Shown here piece after piece: positions 19,850 through 28,946 of a stretch of DNA of 63,610 nt. The stretch's first letter is position 1. Every line of letters begins with the position of its first letter. Location: the NCBI GenBank assembly GCA_947854175.1, contig CANTYJ010000067.1, forward strand, positions 1 through 63,610, in the 5' to 3' direction. The stretch comes from an uncultured Turicimonas sp. (GTDB lineage: Bacteria; Pseudomonadota; Gammaproteobacteria; Burkholderiales; Burkholderiaceae_F). The position numbers and the translations under genes were made by a program. The notes beneath the pieces were generated by a model, which was given only the letters and a program-made list of their open reading frames with translations, ran no database searches and was not told the origin of the DNA.

Positions 19850-20275
19850 TTAGAATCCAAAGTTAATAAATTTAGGGACACTCATCGTATTATCTCCGCT
19901 CGTTCCGTTCTTAGACTGGTTAGACGGAGCTTCTCTTTTCATTGTATAGGGTATCTGAGTGCTCATCGGAGTGACTTTTACTTCTGTCACGACATTATTG
20001 TTGTTGACGGTTTCCTCAATTTTCGTTTTTGGCCAGAATTGAGGGTCCTTAGAACGAACTTTTGCGGCCTCAATGTCTCGTTTGGCCTGTGCAAGTTCTT
20101 CTTCGGTGACGGAATCAGTCTTTTTAGCGACGATTTTGCTAACTTTCTTAGGAGGAGTTCCTCCGCTGATATTGTCCTGAGTTCCGAATGCAGGGGGAGT
20201 ATCTACGTCAGGCGCAGCTATTGCGAGTGTCGAGATGCCTAAAGCGAGGGTAAGAGTAAGTATTGTTTTTGTCAT
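19850..20275 (-). CDS. DUF2782-like secreted protein
   Basis: A 141-residue protein with a signal peptide ending near AIAAPD. The middle is low complexity and charged. The C-terminal part (VVTEVKVTPMSTQIPYTMKR, then SVPKFINFGF at the very end) matches the pattern of DUF2782 proteins, which are often encoded next to thrB near polA in betaproteobacteria. Function is unknown. It overlaps nothing but abuts thrB, so co-transcription is likely. Confidence 0.6.
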   Translation of the reverse strand: MTKTILTLTLALGISTLAIAAPDVDTPPAFGTQDNISGGTPPKKVSKIVAKKTDSVTEEELAQAKRDIEAAKVRSKDPQFWPKTKIEETVNNNNVVTEVKVTPMSTQIPYTMKREAPSNQSKNGTSGDNTMSVPKFINFGF

Positions 20276-20514
20276 GATTGTGCTCTTTATATAGAACTTA
20301 TATAGGAAGTGTAACCAAATTTTGTTAGAAAATGGTCTTAATTACACCTATTCTGTGACCGCAAGAAAGACGGAAAGAAGCTCTTTTATGAAAAAAATTT
20401 TGGAAGACTTTAAAAATTCAAGTGAATTTTCGTTGTAAATTACGCATTACATTAAAAAACTACTACCTTAATAACCCGTTGATTTAAAGACCAAATAAAT
20501 TCCGAGGAAACTTG

Positions 20515-21363
20515 ATGCCAACACTAACTTCAAGCCAGATAGTAGACGCTACTGTAGCGATGGGCACATCTAAAGCAAAACAAAATACACCATCTAGAAT
20601 CGCAAATACTTTTTTAGCAGGCATGTACATTGCCATTGGCGGATTCCTGGCAATCAGAGTGGGACTGGTATTACCTTGGGAGAGTTGGGGAGCGATTGGA
20701 AAACTTGTTTTTGGAGCCGTTTTCCCTCTGGGGCTGATGTTGGTTGTTTTATGCGGCGCTGATTTGTTTACCGGAAGTTGTATGACTCTAACTACCGCCC
20801 AAATGAGAGGGCAAATTTCAGTCAAACAATCTTTATGTGCCGGTATTTGGGCCTGGTGCGGTAATTTTGCCGGAGCTTTTTTTGTTGCTTATGTTATAGC
20901 TTTTTCTTCCGGATTAATTTTTGAGAGTGCGGGAGGAACGCTTCCTTGGGCCAAAGCGATTGTCGGTTTAACGAATACCAAGTGTTCATTGGATTGGATG
21001 ACTGCCTTCATCAGAGGGGTAGGATGTAACTGGCTGGTTTGTCTGGCTGTATTTGCAGCGGCAGCCAGTACAGAAGTTTCAGGCAAAATTATTGCTCTAT
21101 GGTTTCCGACCATGGCTTTCGTTGCCTTAGGTATGGAACACTGTATTGCTAATATGTTTTTCATTCCCCTGGGAATTTTGACCGGTTCTGATTCTCGATA
21201 TACAGCACTAGTTAATACCGGGGATGCGGTTGCCCTGAATGTAGGATGGAGCGACTTTTTTATCTCCAATCTGGTTCCTGTAACGTTAGGAAATATAGTG
21301 GGAGGCGCCGTTTTGGTCGGAATGCTTTATTTGATGGCAAACAATAAATCCAAACAACATTGA
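20515..21363 (+). CDS. Formate/nitrite transporter (FNT) family channel
   Basis: A pentameric inner-membrane anion channel of the FocA/NirC type, 283 residues with six hydrophobic spans. It carries the FNT signatures GADLFTGSCM (about 82-91) and NMFFIPLGI, both lining the pore. A well-placed GAGGA lies in front of the ATG at 20515; a TTG directly before it is too close to be used. In an anaerobe formate export or import is the likeliest role, with nitrite or hydrosulfide possible. It converges on the patatin-like gene. Confidence 0.9.
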   Translation: MPTLTSSQIVDATVAMGTSKAKQNTPSRIANTFLAGMYIAIGGFLAIRVGLVLPWESWGAIGKLVFGAVFPLGLMLVVLCGADLFTGSCMTLTTAQMRGQISVKQSLCAGIWAWCGNFAGAFFVAYVIAFSSGLIFESAGGTLPWAKAIVGLTNTKCSLDWMTAFIRGVGCNWLVCLAVFAAAASTEVSGKIIALWFPTMAFVALGMEHCIANMFFIPLGILTGSDSRYTALVNTGDAVALNVGWSDFFISNLVPVTLGNIVGGAVLVGMLYLMANNKSKQH

Positions 21364-21388
21364 CCGACCGAATAACGATTATGGAAAC

Positions 21389-22291
21389 CTATGGGTAAAT
21401 AATATCTCTTATTGCAGGGTAGGCTAAGGCGGCACATTTTCGTCCTTCCTCGATAACTTCAGCAGCCCGGTATGTTTCCAATAGACCAACTCTAGCCAGT
21501 CGCGGTTGAAGAATAACTTCAGGAGGGTCCCCGGCCAAACGGGTTTTAGTTATTCTGTCCTGAGCGATATTGATAGAAGAAGCAATGGTTTCAAAAAAAT
21601 CAGGCGGTTCAGGTTCATTAGATTGTGATTTTTCTCGCTTTAATTTAGCCGGAAGATACTTCTTTGCTTTTTCAAATAATCTATAAACTTCGCCCTCTCT
21701 TCTGTGCGTCTCATGGAGATTTGTCCGATTCCTAATCAAAAGATCGCTATTTAGATTTACGGCAATAACGACATCGGCTCCTAAAGCACGACACAATGAA
21801 ACGGGTACAGGGTTGACAATACCTCCATCGATGCACCACTTACCGTCTTTGTTGAGGACAGGAGGAAAGACTCCCGGCATAGCCATCGAGGGCCAAACAG
21901 AATCAAAGACCGGTCCTTTGGTTATCCAAAGTTCCTTACCGGCGTTTAAATCACACGTTACTGTTCCAAAAGGAATTTTCGCATCCTCAATATTTTTCTT
22001 TCTTGGGATACCGCTTTTAACCAGGAACATTTGCATATGTCTTGTATTTATCCAGCCGTCAAAGGAAAAGCTGGGATTAAAGAATGCAGTCCAATTTAAC
22101 CGGTTGATATTCAATGCTTCTTTTTTTAACCGGTGAAGATTCCCGCAAGCAAAAGAGGCACCGACAATTGCTCCGATGGAGCATCCGGCAACGACATCTA
22201 TTTTTATTCCTTTTTCAAGAAGGTATTCCAGAATTCCAATGTGAGCAAATCCTCTGGCAGATCCGCTTCCTAAAGCAACTCCTATTTTCAT
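21389..22291 (-). CDS. Patatin-like phospholipase (RssA/NTE type)
   Basis: Serine lipid acyl hydrolase with a Ser-Asp dyad, 300 residues. The oxyanion motif GSGSARG is near residues 8-14, the nucleophile elbow GCSIG near 36-40 and the dyad Asp in the segment CIDGGIVNP near 157-165. There is no signal peptide, so it is probably cytosolic or membrane-peripheral. The ATG at 22291 has GAGG at proper spacing; a TTG two codons upstream is too close to it. A damaged second copy of part of this gene is found at about 30379-30482. Confidence 0.88.
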   Translation of the reverse strand: MKIGVALGSGSARGFAHIGILEYLLEKGIKIDVVAGCSIGAIVGASFACGNLHRLKKEALNINRLNWTAFFNPSFSFDGWINTRHMQMFLVKSGIPRKKNIEDAKIPFGTVTCDLNAGKELWITKGPVFDSVWPSMAMPGVFPPVLNKDGKWCIDGGIVNPVPVSLCRALGADVVIAVNLNSDLLIRNRTNLHETHRREGEVYRLFEKAKKYLPAKLKREKSQSNEPEPPDFFETIASSINIAQDRITKTRLAGDPPEVILQPRLARVGLLETYRAAEVIEEGRKCAALAYPAIRDIIYP

Positions 22292-22569
22292 GGTCAACCT
22301 CTTTGTTTTTTCTTGATTGTATCTTTATCTTGCCGTCTTCCTTTAAGACTTGAAGCTCTATTTAGGCTATATCAAAAGAAGAACATTGAATTTTGACAAA
22401 TACTGACAACGGAAAAATTTAACCTGAAATACTATAGTGTTTTGAGGGTGCAAGGCGGATAAAATTGTGTGGAGGATTAGGAATAAAATTTTCCTCGATT
22501 ATTCAAGAATACTTTTTTGTGGGAAAGTGTAAGCTTTCATTTAGCGTATTGTCTAGAGAAAGAAAATTC

Positions 22570-23147
22570 TATAGTAAACGACAAAATTAATTGTGAATAT
22601 GGTATAATGCTCTTCAATAGGCGAGTGTTTCGGTAATGAGACAATGGCTACCTAAGGGTAGTAAGCCTAGAATCTTATCTCCGCCATCCCGGCATAAAGT
22701 CGCAAATAGCGGTTTTGTATTTCCAGGAACTGGAGAGCTGATAATCAATAAGTCAGAAGTTTTTAACTACGAAGCCGTTATTGCCTCTTTACGGGAATCC
22801 CTGAGAAAAGTATGTCTTCCGGAGAATCGAAAAGTTGCCTTAATTCTTGATAATGTACCTTGGTACAAAAAGGCCTTCAGACTAATTGAGACTGAAGCGC
22901 TGCCGGAGTATGCAGATATTCGCGAAAAACTCACGATCATATGCCTGCCACCTTATTCTCTGGATTTGAATCTAATTGAGCAGTGTTGGCGAGTAACACG
23001 CAGAGAAGTAACGCATAATGGCTACTTCTCCGATTTACAGACTATGGATGGAGCGTTGAACAAATATTTTGAGGAGTTTAGGTCGCCGAATGAAAAATTT
23101 AGAAGCCTCTGCAGCTTTATCCACAAATAGTTTTGTCGCTTACTATA
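22570..23147. mobile_element. Internally deleted IS630-family element with both terminal inverted repeats
   Basis: The left end (22570-22589) and right end (23128-23147) are 20-bp inverted repeats that differ at only two positions. TA dinucleotides sit at both ends, as expected for an IS630-type insertion at TA. Only the C-terminal half of the transposase lies between, so about half of a normal element of roughly 1 kb has been lost next to the left end. If the ends are intact it could still be mobilised in trans. Confidence 0.75.
22636..23130 (+). pseudogene. IS630 transposase, C-terminal DDE half
   Basis: A 164-residue frame with IS630 features: an N-terminal segment resembling the middle of the protein (QWLPKGSKPRIL), the second catalytic Asp in ALILDNVPWYKKA, and the final Glu in the segment LPPYSLDLNLIEQCW. 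The N-terminal helix-turn-helix and the first catalytic Asp segment are missing. The gene is truncated by the internal deletion but carries no frameshift in the remaining part. A TATAAT-like box lies at 22603-22608. Confidence 0.8.
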
Positions 23148-23436
23148 TAATTGATCAAATAGATGGTTTGACTCAGAGGATGTGTCACCTTTTCTCTGAG
23201 TTCTTCTAATTATCTAGTTCCTAGACTCTCCATCAGTATTTCCATTGACTTCTTTTGAGAAAATATGCTAACAATATATGTAAACATTATTTGTATATTT
23301 CTCTTATTTATAAAATAACCATTGGTGAAAAAGAAAGCAAAAAATTTAACCAGATTTCAGTTGATAGAGTCACTCATGCATCGAGGTGCAGTCCGTTAAT
23401 AAGGAAGGACAAAAAGGATGCATGAGTGAAAAACGG
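23148..23436. other. Intergenic region with two inverted repeats
   Basis: ACTCAGAG (23171-23178) pairs with CTCTGAGT (23194-23201), a possible terminator after the element. Nearer fumC, a 13-bp perfect repeat (23370-23382 with 23417-23429) encloses a 34-base loop. No coding frame was seen. Confidence 0.5.
23370..23429 (-). terminator. Long-loop inverted repeat downstream of fumC
   Basis: A perfect 13-bp inverted repeat, TCACTCATGCATC against its complement, with a 34-base loop that itself can pair GTCC with GGAC. It starts 8 bases past the fumC stop and is followed on the minus strand by only a few T. It may end the operon transcript or bind a protein. Confidence 0.45.
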
Positions 23437-24834
23437 TTAAATCATGTTTGCGGGAACTACATACTTCTCAAATTCTTCTGGTGTACATAACTGCAGTGAG
23501 ACTGCGGCTTCTTTTAGAGAAATATCCTCTGCGAATGCCTTCTTTGCTACTTTAGCGGCATTTTCATAACCAACTAATGGTGATAAAGCTGTCACGAGCA
23601 TTAAAGATCGTTCCATGTAGTCATGCAATTTCTTTTCATTAGCAGTTATACCTTCAACACATCTAGTAGAGAAAGAAATCATACTATCTGAAAGAAGGCG
23701 GATACTTTGGGTGAGGTTATAAGCAATAACTGGCATAAACACATTTAATTCAAAGTTACCTTGGGAAGCTGCAAAGCCGACAGTGCAGTCGTTCCCCATC
23801 ACTTGAACGGCAACCATGGTTACGGATTCACACTGTGTAGGATTGACTTTTCCGGGCATAATAGAAGAACCGGGCTCATTAGCTGGTAAGTTAATTTCCC
23901 CAAGACCACACCTTGGCCCTGAAGCGAGCCAACGGATATCGTTGGCAATCTTCATTAGATCAGCCGCCAAGGCTTTTAAAGCTCCGCTCAAGAAAACAAC
24001 AGCGTCTTTGGATGTTAAAGAATGGAACTTGTTTGGCGCGCTCTTAAAAGTGCACCCAGTTATTGCCGATAACTCCGCGCAGACTCTTTCTCCAAATTCC
24101 TTTGGAGCATTGATTCCTGTTCCTACGGCGGTACCGCCAATTGCAAGTTCTGAGCAAAATTCGTTTGCGACAATAATTTGCTGTTTTGTATGCTCAAGCA
24201 TAGAAGCATAGCCTGAAAATTCTTGTCCTAAAGTGATCGGGGTTGCATCTTGAAGATGGGTTCTTCCACTTTTTATTAGATGTTTAAATTCCGAGGCCTT
24301 TCTTTCTAAAGCACCTTGTAATTTTGAAATAGCGGGAAGAAGTTGAGATGAAACTTCTAGGACACACATAATGTGGAGTGCCGAAGGAAAGGTGTCATTT
24401 GAAGATTGACTCATATTGACATGATCATTTGGATGTACTAAACGTTCTTCAATAATTTGTGCTTTATTGCGGAATGAGCCATTAAGTATTTCAGTTGCTT
24501 TGTGCGCCAATACTTCATTGGTATTCATATTGGATTGTGTACCGGATCCTGTTTGCCAAACCGCTAGGGGAAAATGTTCGACTAAGTCTCCGCTGAGAAA
24601 CTCATTGCAGGCCGTGACGATAGCATCTCCTTTTAACTTGTCAAGCTTGCCATAGGACATATTTGCAATGGCGCAAGCTTTTTTCAATAAGAGAAATGCA
24701 TTGATAATTTCCGTTGGCATTTTTTCAGTGCCAATGGGAAAGTTCATTAGACTTCGTTGTGTTTGAGCTCCCCAATATTTATCGTCAACTACTTCTATTT
24801 CTCCGATTGAGTCGTGTTCTAAACGGAATTTCAT
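23437..24834 (-). CDS. fumC: class II fumarate hydratase
   Basis: Iron-independent reversible hydration of fumarate to malate. The 465-residue protein has the superfamily signature GSSIMPGKVNPTQCE (about 316-330), with the catalytic Ser in GSS, the substrate-binding segments SGRTHLQDATP and the GTAVGTGIN loop. Length is typical. It starts after a good AGGAAAT site and follows the hypothetical gene by 25 bases. Together with the tartrate-dehydratase-like genes upstream it would take malate to fumarate for fumarate respiration (inference). Confidence 0.95.
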   Translation of the reverse strand: MKFRLEHDSIGEIEVVDDKYWGAQTQRSLMNFPIGTEKMPTEIINAFLLLKKACAIANMSYGKLDKLKGDAIVTACNEFLSGDLVEHFPLAVWQTGSGTQSNMNTNEVLAHKATEILNGSFRNKAQIIEERLVHPNDHVNMSQSSNDTFPSALHIMCVLEVSSQLLPAISKLQGALERKASEFKHLIKSGRTHLQDATPITLGQEFSGYASMLEHTKQQIIVANEFCSELAIGGTAVGTGINAPKEFGERVCAELSAITGCTFKSAPNKFHSLTSKDAVVFLSGALKALAADLMKIANDIRWLASGPRCGLGEINLPANEPGSSIMPGKVNPTQCESVTMVAVQVMGNDCTVGFAASQGNFELNVFMPVIAYNLTQSIRLLSDSMISFSTRCVEGITANEKKLHDYMERSLMLVTALSPLVGYENAAKVAKKAFAEDISLKEAAVSLQLCTPEEFEKYVVPANMI

Positions 24835-24859
24835 TATTTATTTCCTTCTTACTTGGATA

Positions 24860-25438
24860 TCAATCTTCTTTTTTGTTCAAGATCGATAAAAACTTTGTTT
24901 GTTTTGTATTTAAGATTGCAGGTTGTTTCCTTATCCCTTCAAATGAAACCAGGAAGGAATGAAGTTTAGAAACGTTATCCTTAAAAGCTTTTTCCCGAGA
25001 AGAGAAAAAGCGTCGTTTCATTCCAGACATGAGGTTATCTGCATAACTGCAGCTGGTAAACTTATAAACGCTCTCGTTTTTTTCTGGTCCTAGTATTTTG
25101 TACGAAACTTCAAGAACGGTTTTATAGCTCCTTTCATTTTTTTTTGATTCTATTTTTTCAATAGTTGCAGAAATAATTTTGGTGTTGGTTAACTTTGTCG
25201 GTAGTTCTTGCCTAAGGATTTCATTAGATAGAGTGGATATGTTTATCGTTTTTAATTTAGACGAATTAAGACCAATATCTGAGTTATCTTGTTCTTCAGC
25301 AACTGAATCAACTTTTATAGGGAAAGAATGGAGAGTTTTATAAGAAGGTTCTAGACTCTCCTTTCCAATGTCAGCCGAAAAATAAATAACAAAGTAACTG
25401 AAAAATAAAATACTTATTCCTATGAGCATTCCTTTCAT
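24860..25438 (-). CDS. Hypothetical membrane-anchored protein
   Basis: A 192-residue protein with one N-terminal membrane span (MLIGISILFFSYFVIYF) and a polar, lysine-rich remainder predicted to lie outside the cytoplasm. No family recognised. Its codon use looks more AT-rich than its neighbours. It lies between the antiporter and fumC in the same direction (about 55 and 25 bp gaps), so it is probably in the same transcript. Confidence 0.55.
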   Translation of the reverse strand: MKGMLIGISILFFSYFVIYFSADIGKESLEPSYKTLHSFPIKVDSVAEEQDNSDIGLNSSKLKTINISTLSNEILRQELPTKLTNTKIISATIEKIESKKNERSYKTVLEVSYKILGPEKNESVYKFTSCSYADNLMSGMKRRFFSSREKAFKDNVSKLHSFLVSFEGIRKQPAILNTKQTKFLSILNKKED

Positions 25439-25493
25439 GATTTACCAATTAGAGCTTTGTGCTGAGCACAAAGCTCTTGTCACAGATTGTGGG

Positions 25494-26906
25494 TTACAGT
25501 GAAGTGAACATTCCTAACATTGACCACCAGGGTACGCCAACGATGGCGAATACTACGTAGGAAAGTAGAGTGTAGAATAAGCCAATAGACCACCATGTCT
25601 TAACAGAAACATAGTTAGCTCCGAAAAGAACTGGACCTGCAGCATTAGCGTAGTGGGTGACTAATGCTCCCATCACTCCACAGGTTGTGAAGACGAGGAA
25701 CATATCCCATTGAGGGAGCCCTGCCGCAAGACCAATAGTGAATTGGACCGGTAAAACCGAGGCCATGTATGCACCGCAAGAGACAAACAAATAACGGCAG
25801 GAAGTACCCAATGCAACCATAGTGAGTAACAAACCTATATGACTGAAACTACTGAAGTCCACATAAGTCTGGAGAAGTTTAGCCATCCACATGAAAAAGC
25901 CGAATTTGTTTAATGCAGTGGCCATCCCTAAAATACCGCCATACCAAGTTAATGTTGTCCAAATCTGTCCGTTCCTGGCTACATCTTGCCACTTCAAAAC
26001 ACCGGTAATAAGAGCCAGAGCGATAAACCCAAGGACTACAGAGGTTGAATTTATTTTGGTAAGTGAGGAAGTTGCCCAAGCCACGATTGCCAGAACGAAA
26101 AGACCAAGAAGAATCTTTTCTTTGTTAGACATAGGTCCAATAGAGTCTAAACCTTTTTGGGCAATTGCAATGTTATCGATTTTTTGAATCGATGGTGGAA
26201 AAATCTTATAAATAACAATAGGTGCTGCTAGGAGCATGATACCTGCCGGAACAATGAATGCGGAAGTCCATTGAATCCAAGAAATTTGCAGGCCCAACAG
26301 CTGATCTGCAAAGGTCCAAGCAACGGTGTTGGCAGCATAACCTGTAAGGAAGGTAAGGCCAGTGCACATTGTAATGATGTAAAGCAACTGGGCCAGATAA
26401 GCACCTATACCTCTGGGATTCTTCTCTGGGTAAGAATCTAGAGCTTCTGCAATAGAACGGAAAATCGGCCAAATGATGCCGCCGGTTCGAGCAGCGTTAG
26501 ATGGAGTTACAGGCGCAATGATAAAATCTGAGAATGCAGCCGCATACCCTAAACCTAGAGATGTTCTACCGAAGGCACGGATAAGAAGGTATGCAATTCT
26601 TTTTCCTAGGTTTGTGTCACGGAAAGCCTGAGCAATGAAGTAAGCACCAGTCACTAACCATACCATACCGATAGAGAAGCCCGAAAGAGCAACACTTAAG
26701 CCATTCATAGTAACTGCATAGAGTCCCAAGAAGATCATAAGAATCGGGGCTTCTCCCATAGGTCTGAGCATGATAGCCATAATGGTACCGATATAAAATG
26801 GGAAAAGTTGCCATGCTTTTGGGTTCATGCCTTGTGGGACATCAACCAAGAGTAATAGCATTGGGACGAAGCACACGGCAAACCGTAGCCATTTTTCTTT
26901 AGTCAT
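25494..26906 (-). CDS. DASS-family dicarboxylate/tartrate:succinate antiporter (CitT/TtdT-like)
   Basis: An inner-membrane anion transporter of 470 residues with about 12-14 spans. The substrate/ion-binding hairpin reads APVTPSNAARTGGIIWPI, matching the SNT motif region of CitT/TtdT antiporters (usually SNTARAGG). Relatives exchange tartrate, citrate or malate for succinate. Its position between the TtdAB-type dehydratase and fumC suggests import of a C4 dicarboxylate (tartrate or malate) and export of succinate; the substrate is inferred from neighbours. Confidence 0.85.
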   Translation of the reverse strand: MTKEKWLRFAVCFVPMLLLLVDVPQGMNPKAWQLFPFYIGTIMAIMLRPMGEAPILMIFLGLYAVTMNGLSVALSGFSIGMVWLVTGAYFIAQAFRDTNLGKRIAYLLIRAFGRTSLGLGYAAAFSDFIIAPVTPSNAARTGGIIWPIFRSIAEALDSYPEKNPRGIGAYLAQLLYIITMCTGLTFLTGYAANTVAWTFADQLLGLQISWIQWTSAFIVPAGIMLLAAPIVIYKIFPPSIQKIDNIAIAQKGLDSIGPMSNKEKILLGLFVLAIVAWATSSLTKINSTSVVLGFIALALITGVLKWQDVARNGQIWTTLTWYGGILGMATALNKFGFFMWMAKLLQTYVDFSSFSHIGLLLTMVALGTSCRYLFVSCGAYMASVLPVQFTIGLAAGLPQWDMFLVFTTCGVMGALVTHYANAAGPVLFGANYVSVKTWWSIGLFYTLLSYVVFAIVGVPWWSMLGMFTSL

Positions 26907-26960
26907 ATTTTCACCTTATAAGAAGAGAACGCCGGTTCTCTCCTTTCCTTGGAATTTGTT

Positions 26961-28334
26961 TTAATAGGATGTTTGAAAGCTGGAGTTAATTTCTTCGAAA
27001 AGTTCCGAAATGTTTTTTTGCAATTCGAAGTGCTTACAGATTTCAATAACTTTGTCTTGGGTTTTGTTTGTTATATAGCCAGCTGTTAGGGTTCTAAATT
27101 TTGTTTCTACAACATCCCAATCCAATCCATTTTCTGGGTCACCTTTCGGGCACCAAACTTGAGAAACGAGTTTTTCTCCGTCATCTGTTTCAGCTTCAAT
27201 GCGATGAGGCCAGTTAAGGGGCACTACCTTATTGAGATCTTCATCGATTATTACTTCTATGAGTTTTTCCAGCTCTCTCACCTTTTCATCGGCAACAGAT
27301 TCGTTTGAAAAATCTTTTTCCGATGGAGCCCCTCTGAGGATTGAAGAAGCAACGCAGTAAGTAGTGCTGAATTTTGCTTCTCTTTCATCCTTAGGAGAGC
27401 GTTTCCCGGCCACTTGCTGAGCAGTAGAATAAGAAAAAAGTTTGATTGAAGATAATTTTCTTCCCTTTAACTTTTCTCTTAAATCAAGTGAAGCATCAAT
27501 TGCGGAGTGTGTATGCCTGCAGCAGGGGTAGGGTTTGAAAGATACATTGCCTGTACGCCAGACCTTGAAAAAGTCACGGAAGTTTTCTCCAGTTACGTCT
27601 TGTCGAGCATACCCTTTAAAAAAACCTTGACTTCCTTCAAGTATATAGGTCGCCCCAGAGAAACCTTCTTTAGCAAGAAGTGCAACATAAACTCCACTTC
27701 CTGCAGCATGCGCCGTATGCAAGAATTTACTCATAGCACCGTCTTGTAGGAATTGCCAAAGACCACTGGAAAGTGTTCCTGCATTTCCTAAAGCCCAAGC
27801 CATTTTTTTTTCCTCCAGTCCGAGAATTTTTGCTGCAGCAATAGCTGAGCCAAAAACTCCTGTAGTTGAAGTTGTATGAAAAACCTTGTAATGGTTTGGG
27901 GTAATCGTCGTACCGATTCGCAACATTACTTCAAAACCTGCAGTTATCGCAGTCAAGACACTCTTTCCATCGCTTCCGTTCCAGGATGCGACAGCGAGAG
28001 TAGCAGGAATAATAACGGTCGCAGGATGAGAAATACTGTCTTTATCGACATCATCCATCTCCAGGATATGACCAAAATATGCATTGCAAGAGGCCGATAG
28101 AACCATGTTGTTGGATTCCATACCGATGATTTCGGATTGTTTAGTGCCGCCAAGCATTTCTGAAACTGCTTTTATTGGTTGAGACGCTGGACTTGCGCTT
28201 CCTCCAATAGCACACCCTATCCAATCAAGAAGATCTTTTTTTACAAAGTCAATAATCGGTCCAGGTATGTCTTCAAAGTTTAGTTCTGAGGCAAATTTGC
28301 TTGTAGCAATGGAGGGTGAGAAATCCGGATTCAT
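26961..28334 (-). CDS. MmgE/PrpD family protein
   Basis: A 457-residue member of the family that holds 2-methylcitrate dehydratase, cis-aconitate decarboxylase and iminodisuccinate epimerase. Seen: EMDDVDKDSISHPATVIIPA in the N-terminal helical domain with the conserved Asp-Asp and His-Pro, and KPYPCCRHTHSAIDA in the second domain. The family members act on tri- or dicarboxylates with vicinal groups, so a substrate related to tartrate or aconitate is plausible, but none can be named. Strong AGGAGG site. It sits between ttdB-like and antiporter genes. Confidence 0.8.
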   Translation of the reverse strand: MNPDFSPSIATSKFASELNFEDIPGPIIDFVKKDLLDWIGCAIGGSASPASQPIKAVSEMLGGTKQSEIIGMESNNMVLSASCNAYFGHILEMDDVDKDSISHPATVIIPATLAVASWNGSDGKSVLTAITAGFEVMLRIGTTITPNHYKVFHTTSTTGVFGSAIAAAKILGLEEKKMAWALGNAGTLSSGLWQFLQDGAMSKFLHTAHAAGSGVYVALLAKEGFSGATYILEGSQGFFKGYARQDVTGENFRDFFKVWRTGNVSFKPYPCCRHTHSAIDASLDLREKLKGRKLSSIKLFSYSTAQQVAGKRSPKDEREAKFSTTYCVASSILRGAPSEKDFSNESVADEKVRELEKLIEVIIDEDLNKVVPLNWPHRIEAETDDGEKLVSQVWCPKGDPENGLDWDVVETKFRTLTAGYITNKTQDKVIEICKHFELQKNISELFEEINSSFQTSY

Positions 28335-28348
28335 TTTTAAATCCTCCT

Positions 28349-28942
28349 TTATTTTTTACTCAGAATTTCTTTTGCTATTTCTCTGGCTTTTTGTTTCACA
28401 CTGTTGTAGCGGGAATTGCCTTTGGAATCCATTGTTACGACGAAGGGACCAAAATTTTCTGCTCTTAATACCCACATTGCTTCAGGCATTCCGTTTTCAT
28501 ACCAATGAACATTGAGCACGTCTTTTATGCCAGCGGCTAGTACAACTGCACACCCAGGAGCTGCTTGTAAATACGCTTGTTTATAAGTTTGAAAGGCTTT
28601 GAGGCTGTCCTCTCCCATCCCACCTTTTCCTATGATTAGCTTGACTCCCATTTTTCCCATGAAGTCAGCATGAGGTTCCATTCGAATGCTAGTTGTTGGT
28701 CCAATAACACGTAGTTTCCATTCATCAGCTTCGTTTTTTTTCATGACAGGACCCGCATGAAAAATAGCTCCTCCTTCGATTTTTTCAGGAAGAGGTTTCC
28801 CACTTTCAACAAGTTCTCTCATCTGAAGATGGGCCATATCTCTTGCGGTGCAAACTGTACCTTTGATATATACAGTATCGCCAACTTCTAATTTTTCTAC
28901 GTCTTCGTTTGTTGCAGGAAGATTTATTGTGTATACAGCCAT
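28349..28942 (-). CDS. L(+)-tartrate dehydratase / class I fumarate hydratase, beta subunit
   Basis: C-terminal-type (beta) subunit of the iron-sulfur hydro-lyases. At 198 residues it resembles E. coli TtdB closely: GDTVYIKGTVCTARDMAH near the N-terminus, AIFHAGPVMKKN, VGPTTS-like IGPTTSIRM, VKLIIGKGGMG and HWYENGMPEAMWV. The last matches TtdB HWTELGMPESLWV better than FumA-type fumarases, so tartrate dehydratase is favoured. I chose the ATG at 28942, which has GGAG in front and lies four bases after the alpha-subunit stop, not the longer frame inside the alpha gene. Confidence 0.82.
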   Translation of the reverse strand: MAVYTINLPATNEDVEKLEVGDTVYIKGTVCTARDMAHLQMRELVESGKPLPEKIEGGAIFHAGPVMKKNEADEWKLRVIGPTTSIRMEPHADFMGKMGVKLIIGKGGMGEDSLKAFQTYKQAYLQAAPGCAVVLAAGIKDVLNVHWYENGMPEAMWVLRAENFGPFVVTMDSKGNSRYNSVKQKAREIAKEILSKK

Positions 28943-28946
28943 ATTC

